Source of the DNA: Dicyema japonicum
Lineage: Eukaryota > Dicyemida > Rhombozoa > Dicyemidae
NCBI GenBank assembly: GCA_011109175.1
Contig: RDEW01000024.1
Location: 88,328-152,327, forward strand
DNA: 64,000 bases
Direction of reading: 5' to 3'
This document shows positions 21,746 to 31,476 of this stretch, piece by piece. Below the pieces are notes generated by a model. That model worked only from the letters and a program-made list of their open reading frames with translations. It was not told where the DNA came from and made no database searches. Both the position numbers and the translations under genes were made by a program. The stretch's first letter is position 1, and each line of letters begins with the position of its first letter.

Positions 21746-22170
21746 GTCACTTAATGCAAGCTACAAATCTGAGGACTTATCTATTTTCGATTAACATAAT
21801 ATTATTTACGCATATTATTTTTTTCATTGATGACGTTTCATGGAGTGCTACGACTTGATCGACAACCATGGAGTGAAAATCAACAAAATAATCGAAAAAT
21901 TAAGTAATCATTGATCTTAACAAAATAGAAAGTTTTAATGACGAAAGATTTAATATAATTTTGTAAGCTGACTCCATTCTGATAACTCTGTTCAAAAATA
22001 TAAAGAAAACGTTTTGAGTATTCACAACGCGATGCTCGAGTATGATGCTTGCCTTTGGATTCATAATATCCCCACCACTGTTGAGATTCAAAAATATTTT
22101 TATCATAACTCTGTTGCAGGATCGATAACATATTTCGATGACTAACACCTGGCTACATCCGCGACGGCCT
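21746..22170. other. no gene recognised
   Basis: AT-rich. Two overlapping minus frames at 21880-22181 have no recognisable motif. Confidence 0.3.
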
Positions 22171-22171
22171 A

Positions 22172-22380
22172 AATAACACAAATGTGCAACCTTTCAATTA
22201 ACGAGAATAAGATTCCGTCAATATGGAAAAAATCTCTGATACACCCTATTCTGAAGAAAAACAATCGAAGATACATTGCAGAAGAAGAAATGGTGGAAAA
22301 ATCATTAGTTGTTGGAGATTCAGTTATTATACGGATGGATTCCGATTTGAAAACATCGAGGTGAAAAAACTCACTGTAGT
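22172..22380 (+). mobile_element. LINE fragment fused to integrase C-terminal-like fragment
   Basis: The first part, SINENKIPSIWKKSLIHPIL, is the RT entry motif of Jockey-like LINEs. From 22258 the same frame continues with EEMVEKSLVVGDSVIIRMDS, which resembles the small barrel after the core of GIN/KRBA2-type integrases (VGDxVxIxIxxVD). The frame stops soon after. It is either a chance junction or a nested insertion. Confidence 0.45.
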
Positions 22381-22679
22381 AACATTCTTTTAGCAATAAT
22401 GATAATTTCTTGGAAAATCTTCAAAATAACATGGAAAAAATTGACAATAAGTATCGAAAAATCAAACAGTAGAGAATAATCCATATTTATAGGTTACCGA
22501 AATATATATTAGACATTTGATAACAGCCTTCAACACTATTTGATTATCCGATAATTCATATAATATATAACAAAATATATTGCAATACAACAGAAAAAGA
22601 CGATAAGAAAAAAAGGAAACGACCTCAACAGCATGGAAATCACACGCCGAATAATGTACTATTCTATTGAAAGTTTTAT

Positions 22680-23060
22680 TATATATTATTATTACCCCCA
22701 GGATCACTGGGTCAAAGAGAAAGAAATAAAAGTTCTCATCTAACTAAGTGATCCCAGACCGACAAAGGTGAGGACGAGTCCGGCGGGGTCGAGAATCCTG
22801 AACAGCTCTTCTCATAGGACATGGCATCGGCTCACAATTTCTGTATGATTGTAGATAATTCGATAGTATTTGGGATAGAGGGCAGCTCGGTAGAACAGCC
22901 TCCTTTAATAGTTTTCGTTGTATTTCAATTAAAAATTTTCAATAGGTTGGATGTTGTGATCTGGTCCAATTAACCTCATTGCAGTCTCCTCGATTGCAGA
23001 TAACTTCAATGTGGAAGATCGTGACATTTGCATTGCCCATGAAGGACTTGCATACATTTG
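22680..23060 (-). mobile_element. Jockey-like LINE, 5'-truncated 3' end
   Basis: Nearly collinear with 8530-8900: CCCCCAGGATCACTGGG, ACCGACAAAGG-GAGGACGAG, GGACATGGCATCGGCTC, AGAGGGCAGCTCGGT and TGCCCATGAAGGA occur in the same order. It is a second insertion of the same family, kept only as about 380 bp of the 3' end. A short ATTTGCATTGCC repeat sits at the high-coordinate edge. Confidence 0.8.
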
Positions 23061-23189
23061 CATTGCCTATAATGTGGAAGATCGTGACTATTGAAAGTTT
23101 GCTATATTGTAAAACAATTTTTAAACAAATAAAATAAATTAATTAATAATTTATCTATAATTTAAGTCGCCTATTATTTATTTATTTAT

Positions 23190-23905
23190 TAACCCCGGAT
23201 AAGACGATCAAAAGAGAAGACGATATTACTCATGAAAGATGGAGACGTACTAATAAGCTCGGCTCTCTACTAGGAGACTCTGAAGATGTACTAAGGAGGA
23301 AAACACTGGCAAATGCGGCAATGGCTAAACTGAAGAAAGGATGGCTAAGGGCCAAAGGACTTGGAATTGACATCAGATGCAGGCTCTACAACGCGTTTGT
23401 AAAACCGATCCTACTGTATAACGCTGGGACATGGGGAAGTTCCTTCAAAGAACTATCAAAACTGGATTCGTTCCATAGAAGGCAACTAAAAAGCTTACTC
23501 GGAATGGAGTGGCCACGTAGAATATCAACCACTGGTATCTACAACAAGTGTATGTGTTCTTACATCAGCAAGGATGTGATAGATGCCCGGTGGAGGCTAT
23601 TTGGGCATGTACTAAGAATGAACCCGGACGCACCCGCTAACAAAGCGATGGAAGATTACTTTGACAGATGCGAAAACCCCTTCGCGGACGACCTAGATCG
23701 ACACTTCCGACAGCCCTAAACAAAGACTTAAATCGTGTGAGAAAAAATCTAAAGACGGGAGACGACCTGGACGAATTGAGATCACTCGCATTCGACAGAG
23801 GAAGATAGAAAAGACTAACTATAAATATTGTTTATTTGAGTGTTGCACATGCGGGGCTATAATCATTATGGCTTTCGTGAAAGTGCTTTAATAATAATAA
23901 AAAGA
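23190..23905 (+). mobile_element. LINE, RT C-terminal half with 3' end
   Basis: Best-preserved piece of the local RLFGH-type LINE. It reads DDITHERWRRTNKLGSLLG, LYNAFVKPILLYNAGTWG, SFHRRQLKSLLGMEWP, then ARWRLFGHVLRMNPDAPANK. After one shift it gives GDDLDELRSLAFDRG and ends near 23818. The 3' untranslated end, GGGGCTATAATCATTATGGC and TTTCGTGAAAGTGCTTTA, is followed by a TAATAATAA tail. That 3' end matches the SINE tail at 44.63 and 54.58 kb. The catalytic RT core lies upstream and is absent. Confidence 0.82.
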
Positions 23906-24224
23906 TGGGAGTGCATCGATCAAAATATAAATTTAATATTGGAGATAGTGTATTCAGCTTTCAATTACTTAAAAAGTTCGTATTCAGAAAGACTATGGAA
24001 CTAATCCTTCACTACGTCTGCAAAGATTTGAGCATCCCTACGGAGATGCTGTCACCATTGCTGCAAAATTGTTAACAATTTTGTAAATGCTAAAGATAGT
24101 GATGTAGTTGTGAAGAAAATGCATTCTAAACGCCTTAAAAAGTAATTATCAATGATTATTTAGTGTTTGCTTAGAAATAATTGATTTTTTTTATTTTTTG
24201 ACATGATTGACATTGATTAGCTAT

Positions 24225-24267
24225 CAAGGTAACGTCTGTGGCTCGGTAATTGTTGTGGCTCGCGACA
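24225..24267. repeat. Ginger-like terminal inverted repeat end
   Basis: The sequence ends GGCTCGCGACA, the complement of TGTCGCGAGCC, the same first bases as the TIR at 5765. Inside it is a CGGTAATTGTTGTGGCTCG block. Its partner end was not found, so this is an orphan terminus. Confidence 0.4.
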
Positions 24268-24660
24268 AAGAAATTAATTCCCCAAATAGAGGTGCAATTT
24301 TGAATAATTTTTCATACTTTTGGTAGAAAAATTTATAGAGCACTCCCAAAACGTTGTTTTACCCAAAAATAGAGATACTGTATCTCGGAGATGTGCTTCA
24401 AATAGAGGCCGGACTGTATCCTATTCATTGAAAATCATTTTTTCCAGTTAACTGTAAACTGATTTTTATTCCCGCACTCCTAACGCAAATCAGTCACTTC
24501 TCCTACCACAACCAGTGTAGTGTCCTCATAATAATCACACCAGTTCCACAAATTTATTGAAAGTAGTAATGAATCCATCACCAGGGACCGTAATCCAATA
24601 CCTATGCTCGTTGATCATACTTTCGATAGTTTTGACTGGATGTACTGTATTATTATCTAA
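24268..24660. other. no gene recognised
   Basis: Only short frames and no motif on either strand. Confidence 0.3.
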
Positions 24661-24960
24661 CACCGAAGAGGCAACACGAAAAAAGGAATTAAATCAACTA
24701 ATTAAGTGATCCCGGTAGACTCAACAGGATCGAGAACTTTTTGCTGAGCTTCTACATACAACCCACAGCTTTTCTGAACTCACGACGATCCTCATTGATG
24801 AGAATTTGGAGGCGTGGGTTTTTCGCCAATTTACGTGTCTTTCGCTGATTGTTGAAGCGATCGGACTACTACCCACGAGAGTGATGAAGTCGAAACCATT
24901 ATTCCGGATTGCCGCGTTGTCGAGTAATGAGAGAAATAATTGAGCAGATATAATTTTTTA
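24660..24960 (-). mobile_element. LINE 3' end fragment
   Basis: The minus frame has RLQILINEDRREFRKAVG, parallel to the C-terminus at 2936-3232, and the AAGTGATCCCGG terminal block on the plus strand. It is a short 5'-truncated copy. Confidence 0.5.
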
Positions 24961-25418
24961 AACATTTTGAGACAATTCCTTGTCGCATTAATATTTTTTA
25001 AACGATAAAACGATTTTATGATTAATTTTAAATAAAATAAAAAATAAAAAAAATTTAAATAAATTATTTATACACGCTGTAGTTACCTCTTGTGGTGTGT
25101 TAGTTTTGCTTATTTCTATTTGTATTGATATTTCTTCATTATTGAAAGTGCAAGATTTATCAAATTTTTATCTAATAAATATTTGATTCATCAATTCATC
25201 ATGTTCTTTTTAATTATGAAGAAATAATTCTTTATTGATATATTTTCCAAATTTCCTCTATTATTTATTGTTTGTTGAATATCATCTCTATTGAAGTCGC
25301 ATGCCATTACAGTTTCACTAAAATCAGTGTTACAGTACTTGACCTTGATGTACAGATACTATGTCTATACTTGAATATGCTTGACTGAATCTATGAATCA
25401 CACGTAAAAGTAATTGAT

Positions 25419-26170
25419 TTATAACAACAATCTAGATCTCCTTTTATTGGGGAAGATAGACCCTTCTAACAATTTGATCACCGATGTTAAAATAGAAATA
25501 TCATTCTTCCACATTCTTTTTGTTAGCATTTTTCTTTCTGCATTGTTTAAAATAAAAATTGCTTTTGTTCTCAAAGTTTCATTTGATGACCAAAACCATG
25601 CAAGATATTCAGTTGCTTCAGTTTGTGTTTTTTCATTCCTTGAATCAATTTGCTTGAATATTTCATTCATTTCTTCTTCTGAGTAATGATTATTTATGCT
25701 TTCATTGACAGAATAAGGAGCGTGCAAAGTTGTTGAATGCTGGACAAAATTATAGGAACTTGTAATTTCTTCAATTATGTCTATCCATTTGAAATTCAAA
25801 TTTTTCGAAAGGCAGGTTGAAGAAATCATAAATTTCAATGTCTGATTCGGACGCTCGACTTGTCTCTGCACCCAAGGACACCTAGGACGTCCCCTGACGT
25901 GTTTTATACCATATGTTGAGCATAACTAACATTTTTTCATTTACAAATTCCTTGCCATTGTCCGTGTGCAAAATAGTTGGTTTTCCAAACAATAAAATTA
26001 TGCTCTTTATTGCACACCTCCGTAGCCGATTTACTCTTTAGAGGTCTTACAGCAAAATTTGGAAAAGGAATCCAACCCAACCAAAAGCCAGAAAAAACAT
26101 TCATTGAAATTTGAATAGTGTCGTAGATCAACTAAATCAAAAAATACCTGATATTAGAAGAGGTAACTAG
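25419..26170 (-). pseudogene. integrase (KRBA2/GIN type), catalytic core relic
   Basis: Read from about 26165 down: FDLVDLRHYSNFNE and LVGLDSFSKF (first catalytic D region), then after shifts ILHTDNGKEFVN (second catalytic D), and from 25871 RQVERPNQTLKF (the glutamate-bearing helix) followed by WIDIIEEITSSYNFVQHS. The DDE triad is visible but in three frames. This family moves with Ginger-type DNA transposons or occurs as domesticated genes. Frame damage shows it is dead. The nearest TIR-like end is at 24.27 kb, without proof that they belong together. Confidence 0.75.
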
Positions 26171-26199
26171 TACCTTTCTCTCACTGTATATGCTCTGAT

Positions 26200-26669
26200 A
26201 GGTGTTCATAAGCCGTCTTGCCAGACATTGTGAACAAGACCTGAGAACAACCATAACTTCATCTCTGCAAGATCCATAGACTAGATTCTTTAGAAAGAAA
26301 AAAGTCTATCACGACCAGATGTCTATTTTTGAGGTGAAAATTGTCAATAAAAATCCTCTTCTGTTCATTTTCTTTTACAGCGAACACGTGCAATAAGATT
26401 CCAATGGACGAGTGATTCTCTGGTATCGTTTGGTTTGTCCTCTTTTTCTTCTTGTTAGGTCTGTCAAGGGGGTAGCTGTAGAATTTAGATCGCCTTTGAT
26501 CCAGTTTTCTATCACGGAAAACGCTCTTTTTTTGGTTACCGAATTTCTCTGGGCATTCGATAAAGAAATTAAGGTGTCCTATGATACACATGCATATGAC
26601 ATGCATGGTTCGACGTACTGGCTGTATAGTGATATCAGAACGTGATGATTTCCGATTTTCCATAAACAA
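26200..26669 (-). pseudogene. possible ISXO2-like transposase relic
   Basis: A 136-codon minus frame (26259-26669) reads HVFAVKENEQKRIFIDNF and IDFFLSKESSLW, and after its stop a further GKTAYEHLSEHI piece. The spacing recalls the WVFG...R..F...V.DR...L...I..SD.W.AY layout of ISXO2-like DDE proteins, but key residues are not convincingly aligned. It could instead be an unrelated open frame. Confidence 0.28.
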
Positions 26670-26859
26670 TAGATCTCCTTAAAATGGGAATGCGTCAACT
26701 GTTGTCGACTTTTTTCGAATTTATTGAAGTACCATAAAAATTCTTATATAAATTGTGTAGATTTCTTGAAATTATAATATTCTGGTTATTAACTTAATGT
26801 TCACACCTCCCATTTAAGAACCAAAATTTATATCTTTTTACCACAAAACTTCAAAAGGC

Positions 26860-27045
26860 ATGTCGAAGTTCCAGAATTCTCTTCTCACCTTGGCGTTATC
26901 ATTAATGCATTTTCGTTATGTTATAGCAAATCAAGTGAAAACTGATATACCTACGCATCAAGATTCTTTGCCTTGTGTTGAATGCATACATGATGTGTTG
27001 CAGATAAATTATTTAGTCAGTTCTTTCTCCATCATCATTGCATAA
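26860..27045 (+). CDS. short ORF with possible signal peptide
   Basis: Opens MSKFQNSLLTLALSLMHF, a plausible signal peptide, followed by a 40-residue stretch with a CVEC motif and a hydrophobic end. No family was recognised and a downstream splice could alter the C-terminus. It stands alone in an AT-rich stretch. A small secreted protein or a chance frame are both possible. Confidence 0.28.
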   Translation: MSKFQNSLLTLALSLMHFRYVIANQVKTDIPTHQDSLPCVECIHDVLQINYLVSSFSIIIA

Positions 27046-27049
27046 ATGT

Positions 27050-27540
27050 ATTTCCGAAAATCTCAAGTACCCATTTGGCATTCAGATCATAAAAATTAAT
27101 AAGGAATATTAAGTCGTCATCAAACAGAGTAATAAAATTCTTGTTACAAAAAATGAGATACTTCACCATGTAAAGTTTAAATAGAAGCATAAATATGCTG
27201 CGTTCAATTAGTAGTTAATTAAAATCAACAGTATTAGAAATACTGGAGTTATCTAAGGAAAAAAGGATAAAGTCATTTTTGGATTATCAAGAATTTATTT
27301 AATGAATTATAATCTATCAAACCTTAAGAAGAAATCGTGAATTTAAAAATGATATATTGTGTTCTTAAGACATGTTATATCCTGCAATTATTATGTGAGC
27401 TGTGTAGGTCAATGTCTATTTAGCACCATTTAAAATTGCTGGGAATCTCTTTTCGTTGGCATCTCCCTTGATCTTCTGCACAGTCGGATTATGATCACAT
27501 GTTGTTTAATAGAAGACTGAGGAGTAATTTTCGATGAAAG
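27050..27540. other. no gene recognised
   Basis: AT-rich and stop-dense on both strands. Confidence 0.3.
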
Positions 27541-27770
27541 TGATGAGGACTGTTACGTAGGGAGATGGGTTGATCCGTCTCTCTGAGTGATGTCCTCGTA
27601 TTTCTCGATATTCAATATCGTTGGGGAGTCAGTAATCGATAGCAATAGTTTCCCTCTCACGTGGACTAGTTGAGCTGAACCATAAAGGAGCTTTGCATTC
27701 AGATCTCCGCAGATCTTATCGAAGGTAGCCAGCCTTAATAAGCTTGGCATAACATAGCTTTTCAGGCAGG
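27540..27770 (-). mobile_element. probable LINE fragment
   Basis: The minus frame at 27553-27750 (FDKICGDLNAKLLYGSAQL ...) sits among LINE debris and has the character of RT thumb sequence, but no diagnostic motif is present. Confidence 0.3.
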
Positions 27771-27954
27771 AACCAAGGGACAGTCGTAGGTTTCTCGAAG
27801 TTGGAAGACTGAAGAAATTCTTATAAGATAAGCCTTTTCAACAAAGATTCAAACCCACTTGCAAAGATTTACCAACTTTATTTGAGATGAATAGTCAAAT
27901 AAGCGGAGGAATTTGAGAACATTGCTCTTTTCATTTGACCCACAAGGGGTTCCA

Positions 27955-28065
27955 CTCTGTTCAAGGAAGATTATTAAAGGGCCAAGATGAGGTCTCTAAT
28001 GGAACGCATCGGGGTCACGTGATAAATAGTTTGGTCTTAATGTGGTCTTTAAATGTTTATTTAAT
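27955..28065 (+). repeat. shared 3' end repeat, copy 1
   Basis: GGAACGCATCGGGGTCACGTG, a TAGTTTGGTCTTAATGTGG block and a TAAATG tail match 55010-55135. This appears to be the 3' terminus of a retroelement family not otherwise seen here. Confidence 0.55.
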
Positions 28066-28815
28066 TTCTTGGATGTTAAATGAATAATCATAAACACCAG
28101 ATACACGATCCGCTAATATTTTATTTAAAAAATCAAATATTTATTATTTTTTTCGAAATTTTATTACTAAAAATTAACAGTGCTTTGAAGCATTATGGTA
28201 ATGGGCAGCTTTTTTGATATGCATAGTCTAACATGTTTTCAGACATTATTTTCGATAAAAAAACACGTAATCATTTGGGAATGCCTATCCACGATATCTT
28301 CACTTCAAGGGTTATGATACCTGGTTTTCTGAGGTTTTAACACCCTAACACTATAAATATGAAATTTTATGTTTTCTCCTTAAATGGTATTATGTCGCGT
28401 CCCACATTGGTTACATGTCACCTGTCAATCACTGTCAAGCCACATACCAGATGTGCTACTTAATGTGGCTTTGATCATTTTAATTGTGTCGGACATATAT
28501 AAAATCTTTTGCCTTTATTCATAAATATTCAACATGTGCTCTATAAAATGTTTATCTTTTTATATGATAATAGGCTTTTTTTATTTCGAATCTGAAAGAT
28601 GGACTTTGGATGCGTAGGTCATTCCACATCAAATAGATTCCACCAGTGAAGTGAAGCGTACTTCTAAGAATAAAGTAATGTCCATGACGGTATGACCTAC
28701 GATGAAAATAGAAAGGAGCTAACCTACTTCTACTTCTCTTCTCTGAAGTGGATGCTTGTAAGGTCTATTGGGAAATAAAATTGGTCGACACAAGCATATG
28801 TTCTCTTTTGTGTTT
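28066..28815. other. no gene; Ginger-like end at about 28392
   Basis: TATTATGTCGCGTCCC at 28387-28402 has the TGTCGCG start and TATTA flank of the 5.8 kb transposon, suggesting an orphan left end of a Ginger-like element. No partner and no protein were recognised in this stretch. Confidence 0.35.
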
Positions 28816-28820
28816 CTTCT

Positions 28821-29240
28821 TTAGATTAACAAATTAGAACTGTTACTACTGGGCTTACCAAAGATTGTAAGGTGTAAGTTAATTATTAAACTAGAATGAG
28901 TCACCGATGAGTTAATTATAGTCAATATTATGGAAATTATTCTAATATAAAAAATTGTTTGAAAAAACATGTATTGTATGTATAATTGTGTTATGTTATC
29001 CAAATAAAGTCGTGTCCGACCATTAGAGATCCCATGAGCCAATTTACTCCACTCTTCCGATCCTTGCAATTTGAGTAGCCTTGATATAGGCATTCCTTTT
29101 CTTCTACAATGGATAGTCACTGAGTCTTCGGTCGACCAGGTCTTCTCTTCCCAGTAATATTGCTCAGAATAATGGTTCTTTCCAGGAAATCAGAGCGGAC
29201 AACATCCCCAAAGAACGCCAATCTGTGTTTTACGATTCAT
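28821..29240 (-). mobile_element. RTE-type LINE C-terminal fragment
   Basis: The minus strand gives HRLAFFGDVVRSDFLERTI and GKRRPGRPKTQ, then EEWSKLAHGISNGRTRLY in another frame. FFGHVVR..-GKRRRGRP-W..LVHGV is the usual C-terminus of RTE-type LINEs and differs from the RLFGH family here. One stop and one shift are present. The low-coordinate edge is AT-rich without a clear tail. Confidence 0.7.
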
Positions 29241-29604
29241 CGGTAATTGTTATTTTGAAGTCCAAGGGATTCTTAGTAAACTCCTACACCACCAAAGTTC
29301 ATAAGCATAAATTTTTCGTTAATCCGCCTTTTTCAGTATTCATGATTCTGCGCCGTATAAAAAAACCGAGAACACGATTGCATTAACCAGCATGTATGCA
29401 TAATTACTATTATCAATATTAAAACCATTTTTTTATCAAAGTATTGAAGATAATGTAATATAAAACAAACGTAGATATATTATTAACCATTGTTTATAAA
29501 AACGTTCTTTTACGTCGACTTGGATAATAACCCATATAATGCCATTTTCAATATTTTTGTTCGCAATTATCGATAGCAATTCCTCGCTTAAAAAACCTTT
29601 AAAC
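29241..29604. other. no gene recognised
   Basis: AT-rich filler. It may include more LINE debris at the left edge. Confidence 0.3.
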
Positions 29605-29940
29605 ACCCCTTAAATACTAATCGCATGGGACAGTGTAACAAGTGCCGAAAAAAATCTTGATTGCCACCGGTTGTAATCTCGCTGCTGTACATTTAGATTG
29701 AATGTCCCATGCATCTACAATGCTTTGAATTGACGCCGTCATCAGTGAATACTTCACTGCGGAACCATATTGTCTACTAGGACTAACACCAAGCAAAATA
29801 GATGTAAAGAACATTCGTTGGTTTCTTTCTACGATTGATTACCAAAACTATGCTTTACTTTAATAAAGATTGTGTCCTGCCTGTGCTAAGCTATCTGTTT
29901 ATGGCTCTCGCAAAAAGTGCTGTTTTTTAAGAAATTCTAT
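29605..29940 (+). mobile_element. SINE, full-length but diverged
   Basis: In order: a degraded pol III head with ATCTCGCTGCTGTACATT, then CATCTACAATGCTTTG, GACGCCGTCATCAGTGA, AAGAACATTCGTTGGTT, CTACGATTGATTA, TGTGTCCTGCCTGTGC and TATGGCTCTCGCAAAAAG. All blocks occur in the same order in the minus-strand SINE at 44622-44950. Confidence 0.7.
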
Positions 29941-30235
29941 TTGCCCTGTCTCTTTGAAGCTAGTGTCTCGATTTGTTTCAGTGTTTAATAATTATGTTTA
30001 ATGGAAGAAAATTAACACCTATTTTAGAAAAAAAGATTTTCTCTGTTAATTTTGACTTATACAAATTTAATTTTTTACCGTAAATATGCCAAGTAAATAA
30101 CATCTAAATAAATATATCAAAAACTGAGATATTACAACATTACACGAGTCCAATACTAACATCAATATAAAGAGCCAGTTAGATGTGTATGAATTTATAA
30201 ATCCTACTTACAAGTGACATGGCTAGAAATTAAGT

Positions 30236-30378
30236 TGAGTTTGGCATGATAACTCAATGAAATAAAGTCCGGAACAAAATGACGAGGTTTCGGTTCGAAT
30301 CCCGTTGCTGTCCATTCGTTTGAAGGTTCCAGCATGAGTGACGCCGACATCAGTGTTTCAACACTGAGAATTAGACCG
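30236..30378 (+). mobile_element. SINE head fragment
   Basis: Contains the B-box region CGGTTCGAATCCCGTTGCTG and the downstream AAGGTTCCAGCATGAGTGA and GACGCCGACATCAGTG blocks of the local SINE. The 3' half is missing. It lies within the last exon of the candidate gene read on the other strand. Confidence 0.6.
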
Positions 30379-30620
30379 CATTTCCTTTGACGATTTACAA
30401 GGAAATGTGTTCTCGATGAGCCAATGCCTTTCTCTCCGATCATTATTTTTTTCGCGATGAACGAACCGATCCTGTTTAGAAGGATAAGAGATCTGCTTCC
30501 AATAATTCCTTACGTTTCACTGCCACTGATTCTGAAAAAACTGTCACCAAGACATGCATATTTCTTCAACTTTAGGGTCTCAGCCTTCCCTGTAGCAGAA
30601 CCTGGGTTAGTTGCAGTCAT
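30379..30620 (-). CDS. unrecognised two-exon gene candidate, truncated by SINE
   Basis: ATG at 30620 opens MTATNPGSATGKAETLKLKK and YACLGDSFFRISGSE. Removing a 21-nt GT...AG intron (30493-30513) continues the frame with LNRIGSFIAKKIMIGEKGIG. The reading then runs into a SINE inserted in antisense (30236-30378), so the natural end is lost or lies inside the SINE (open to 30204). No family was recognised. The glycine/lysine-rich text and the typical intron size argue for a former or real gene. Confidence 0.42.
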
Positions 30621-30649
30621 GATGTTAATATAATATTATTGAAAATTGT

Positions 30650-31110
30650 TAGCAAACAAAAAAATTTCTGATAGTTAATAAAGTTAGTAATTTTAATTAT
30701 TTTGTCGTATTGTTATGTTGTATTTGTTTTTACTGGAAATTAAATTTTTGTATAATATATATTTATTGACCTGAATAAAAAAATTTGATTTAGTTAAAGG
30801 TAAATTCCGATTGTCATTTTCTAAGAGAAACTCTTCAGTGTTTGTTTGATACAATTTGCCCCTTGGCACGACGATACTGCTTCATTAGTCTCCCTTAGGC
30901 AGTGAGTTTTCTGAATCGTCCAAGGAATAATTCCATATTTGGGCTCTATACGCATACTCTCCGAAGTTTTCTTGATGACGGTTGATAGATATATGCACGA
31001 GTTGACTACTCTGAGAGGAGACAAAATTGAACGTTAAGACAGTTCATTGACAACTTTATTCGACTTACGTAATGTATGATTCTTCCTTATTCATGGATTA
31101 AATTCATGTT
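30650..31110. other. no gene recognised; one 68-codon frame
   Basis: A minus frame at 30821-31024 (ESMRIEPKYGIIPWTIQK ...) lies in an otherwise AT-rich stretch. It lacks an ATG and any motif, so it is not annotated as a gene. Confidence 0.3.
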
Positions 31111-31150
31111 GATCAATGTCTGAAGATGAGATCTATTATTATAATGCCTG

Positions 31151-31476
31151 ATGACCGATTTACTTCAGTTCCGTGGTAGAGGTGGAGTAAAAACTAAGGA
31201 CAAGTTTTAAAAAACCACGGCTTGGAAAACTCTACTTATGCTTACGGCTCCATTAAACCTCGAGTCTTTGTCAGGAACGACGTAGAGCTTATTTCGCGGA
31301 AAGAAAAGTGTGAGATCCCAAAAGGAACATATTTGGAAGATGAAGATGCACAGAACGGATTCAAAAAATTAAGAAAAGACAATTTTTCTAATATCGTCAA
31401 TTGTAAGCTTATTAATCCTCTTCTTCTCACAAACAGAAAGCACTTCCTCGGAAATCGCCCGCTTAGTCTGCTGTAG
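31151..31476 (+). CDS. unrecognised small protein, 2 exons, convergent with the SNF2 gene
   Basis: ATG at 31151 reads MTDLLQFR, then a 23-nt intron (31176-31198, GT...AG), then GQVLKNHGLENSTYAYGSIK and RVFVRNDVELISRKEK, ending TAG after 100 residues. Without splicing the frame meets a stop, so the intron is needed. The last 36 codons overlap the 3' coding end of the SNF2-like gene on the opposite strand, which is unusual. Either the two genes really overlap or this one ends earlier through another splice. No family was recognised. The lysine/glutamate-rich body is compatible with a nuclear or RNA-associated role but that is a guess. Confidence 0.5.

Noticed and set aside
25419-26170. Gypsy LTR retrotransposon or retrovirus as source of the integrase
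   Set aside because: No LTRs, protease or RT nearby, and the sequence resembles KRBA2/GIN integrases associated with TIR-bounded DNA transposons.
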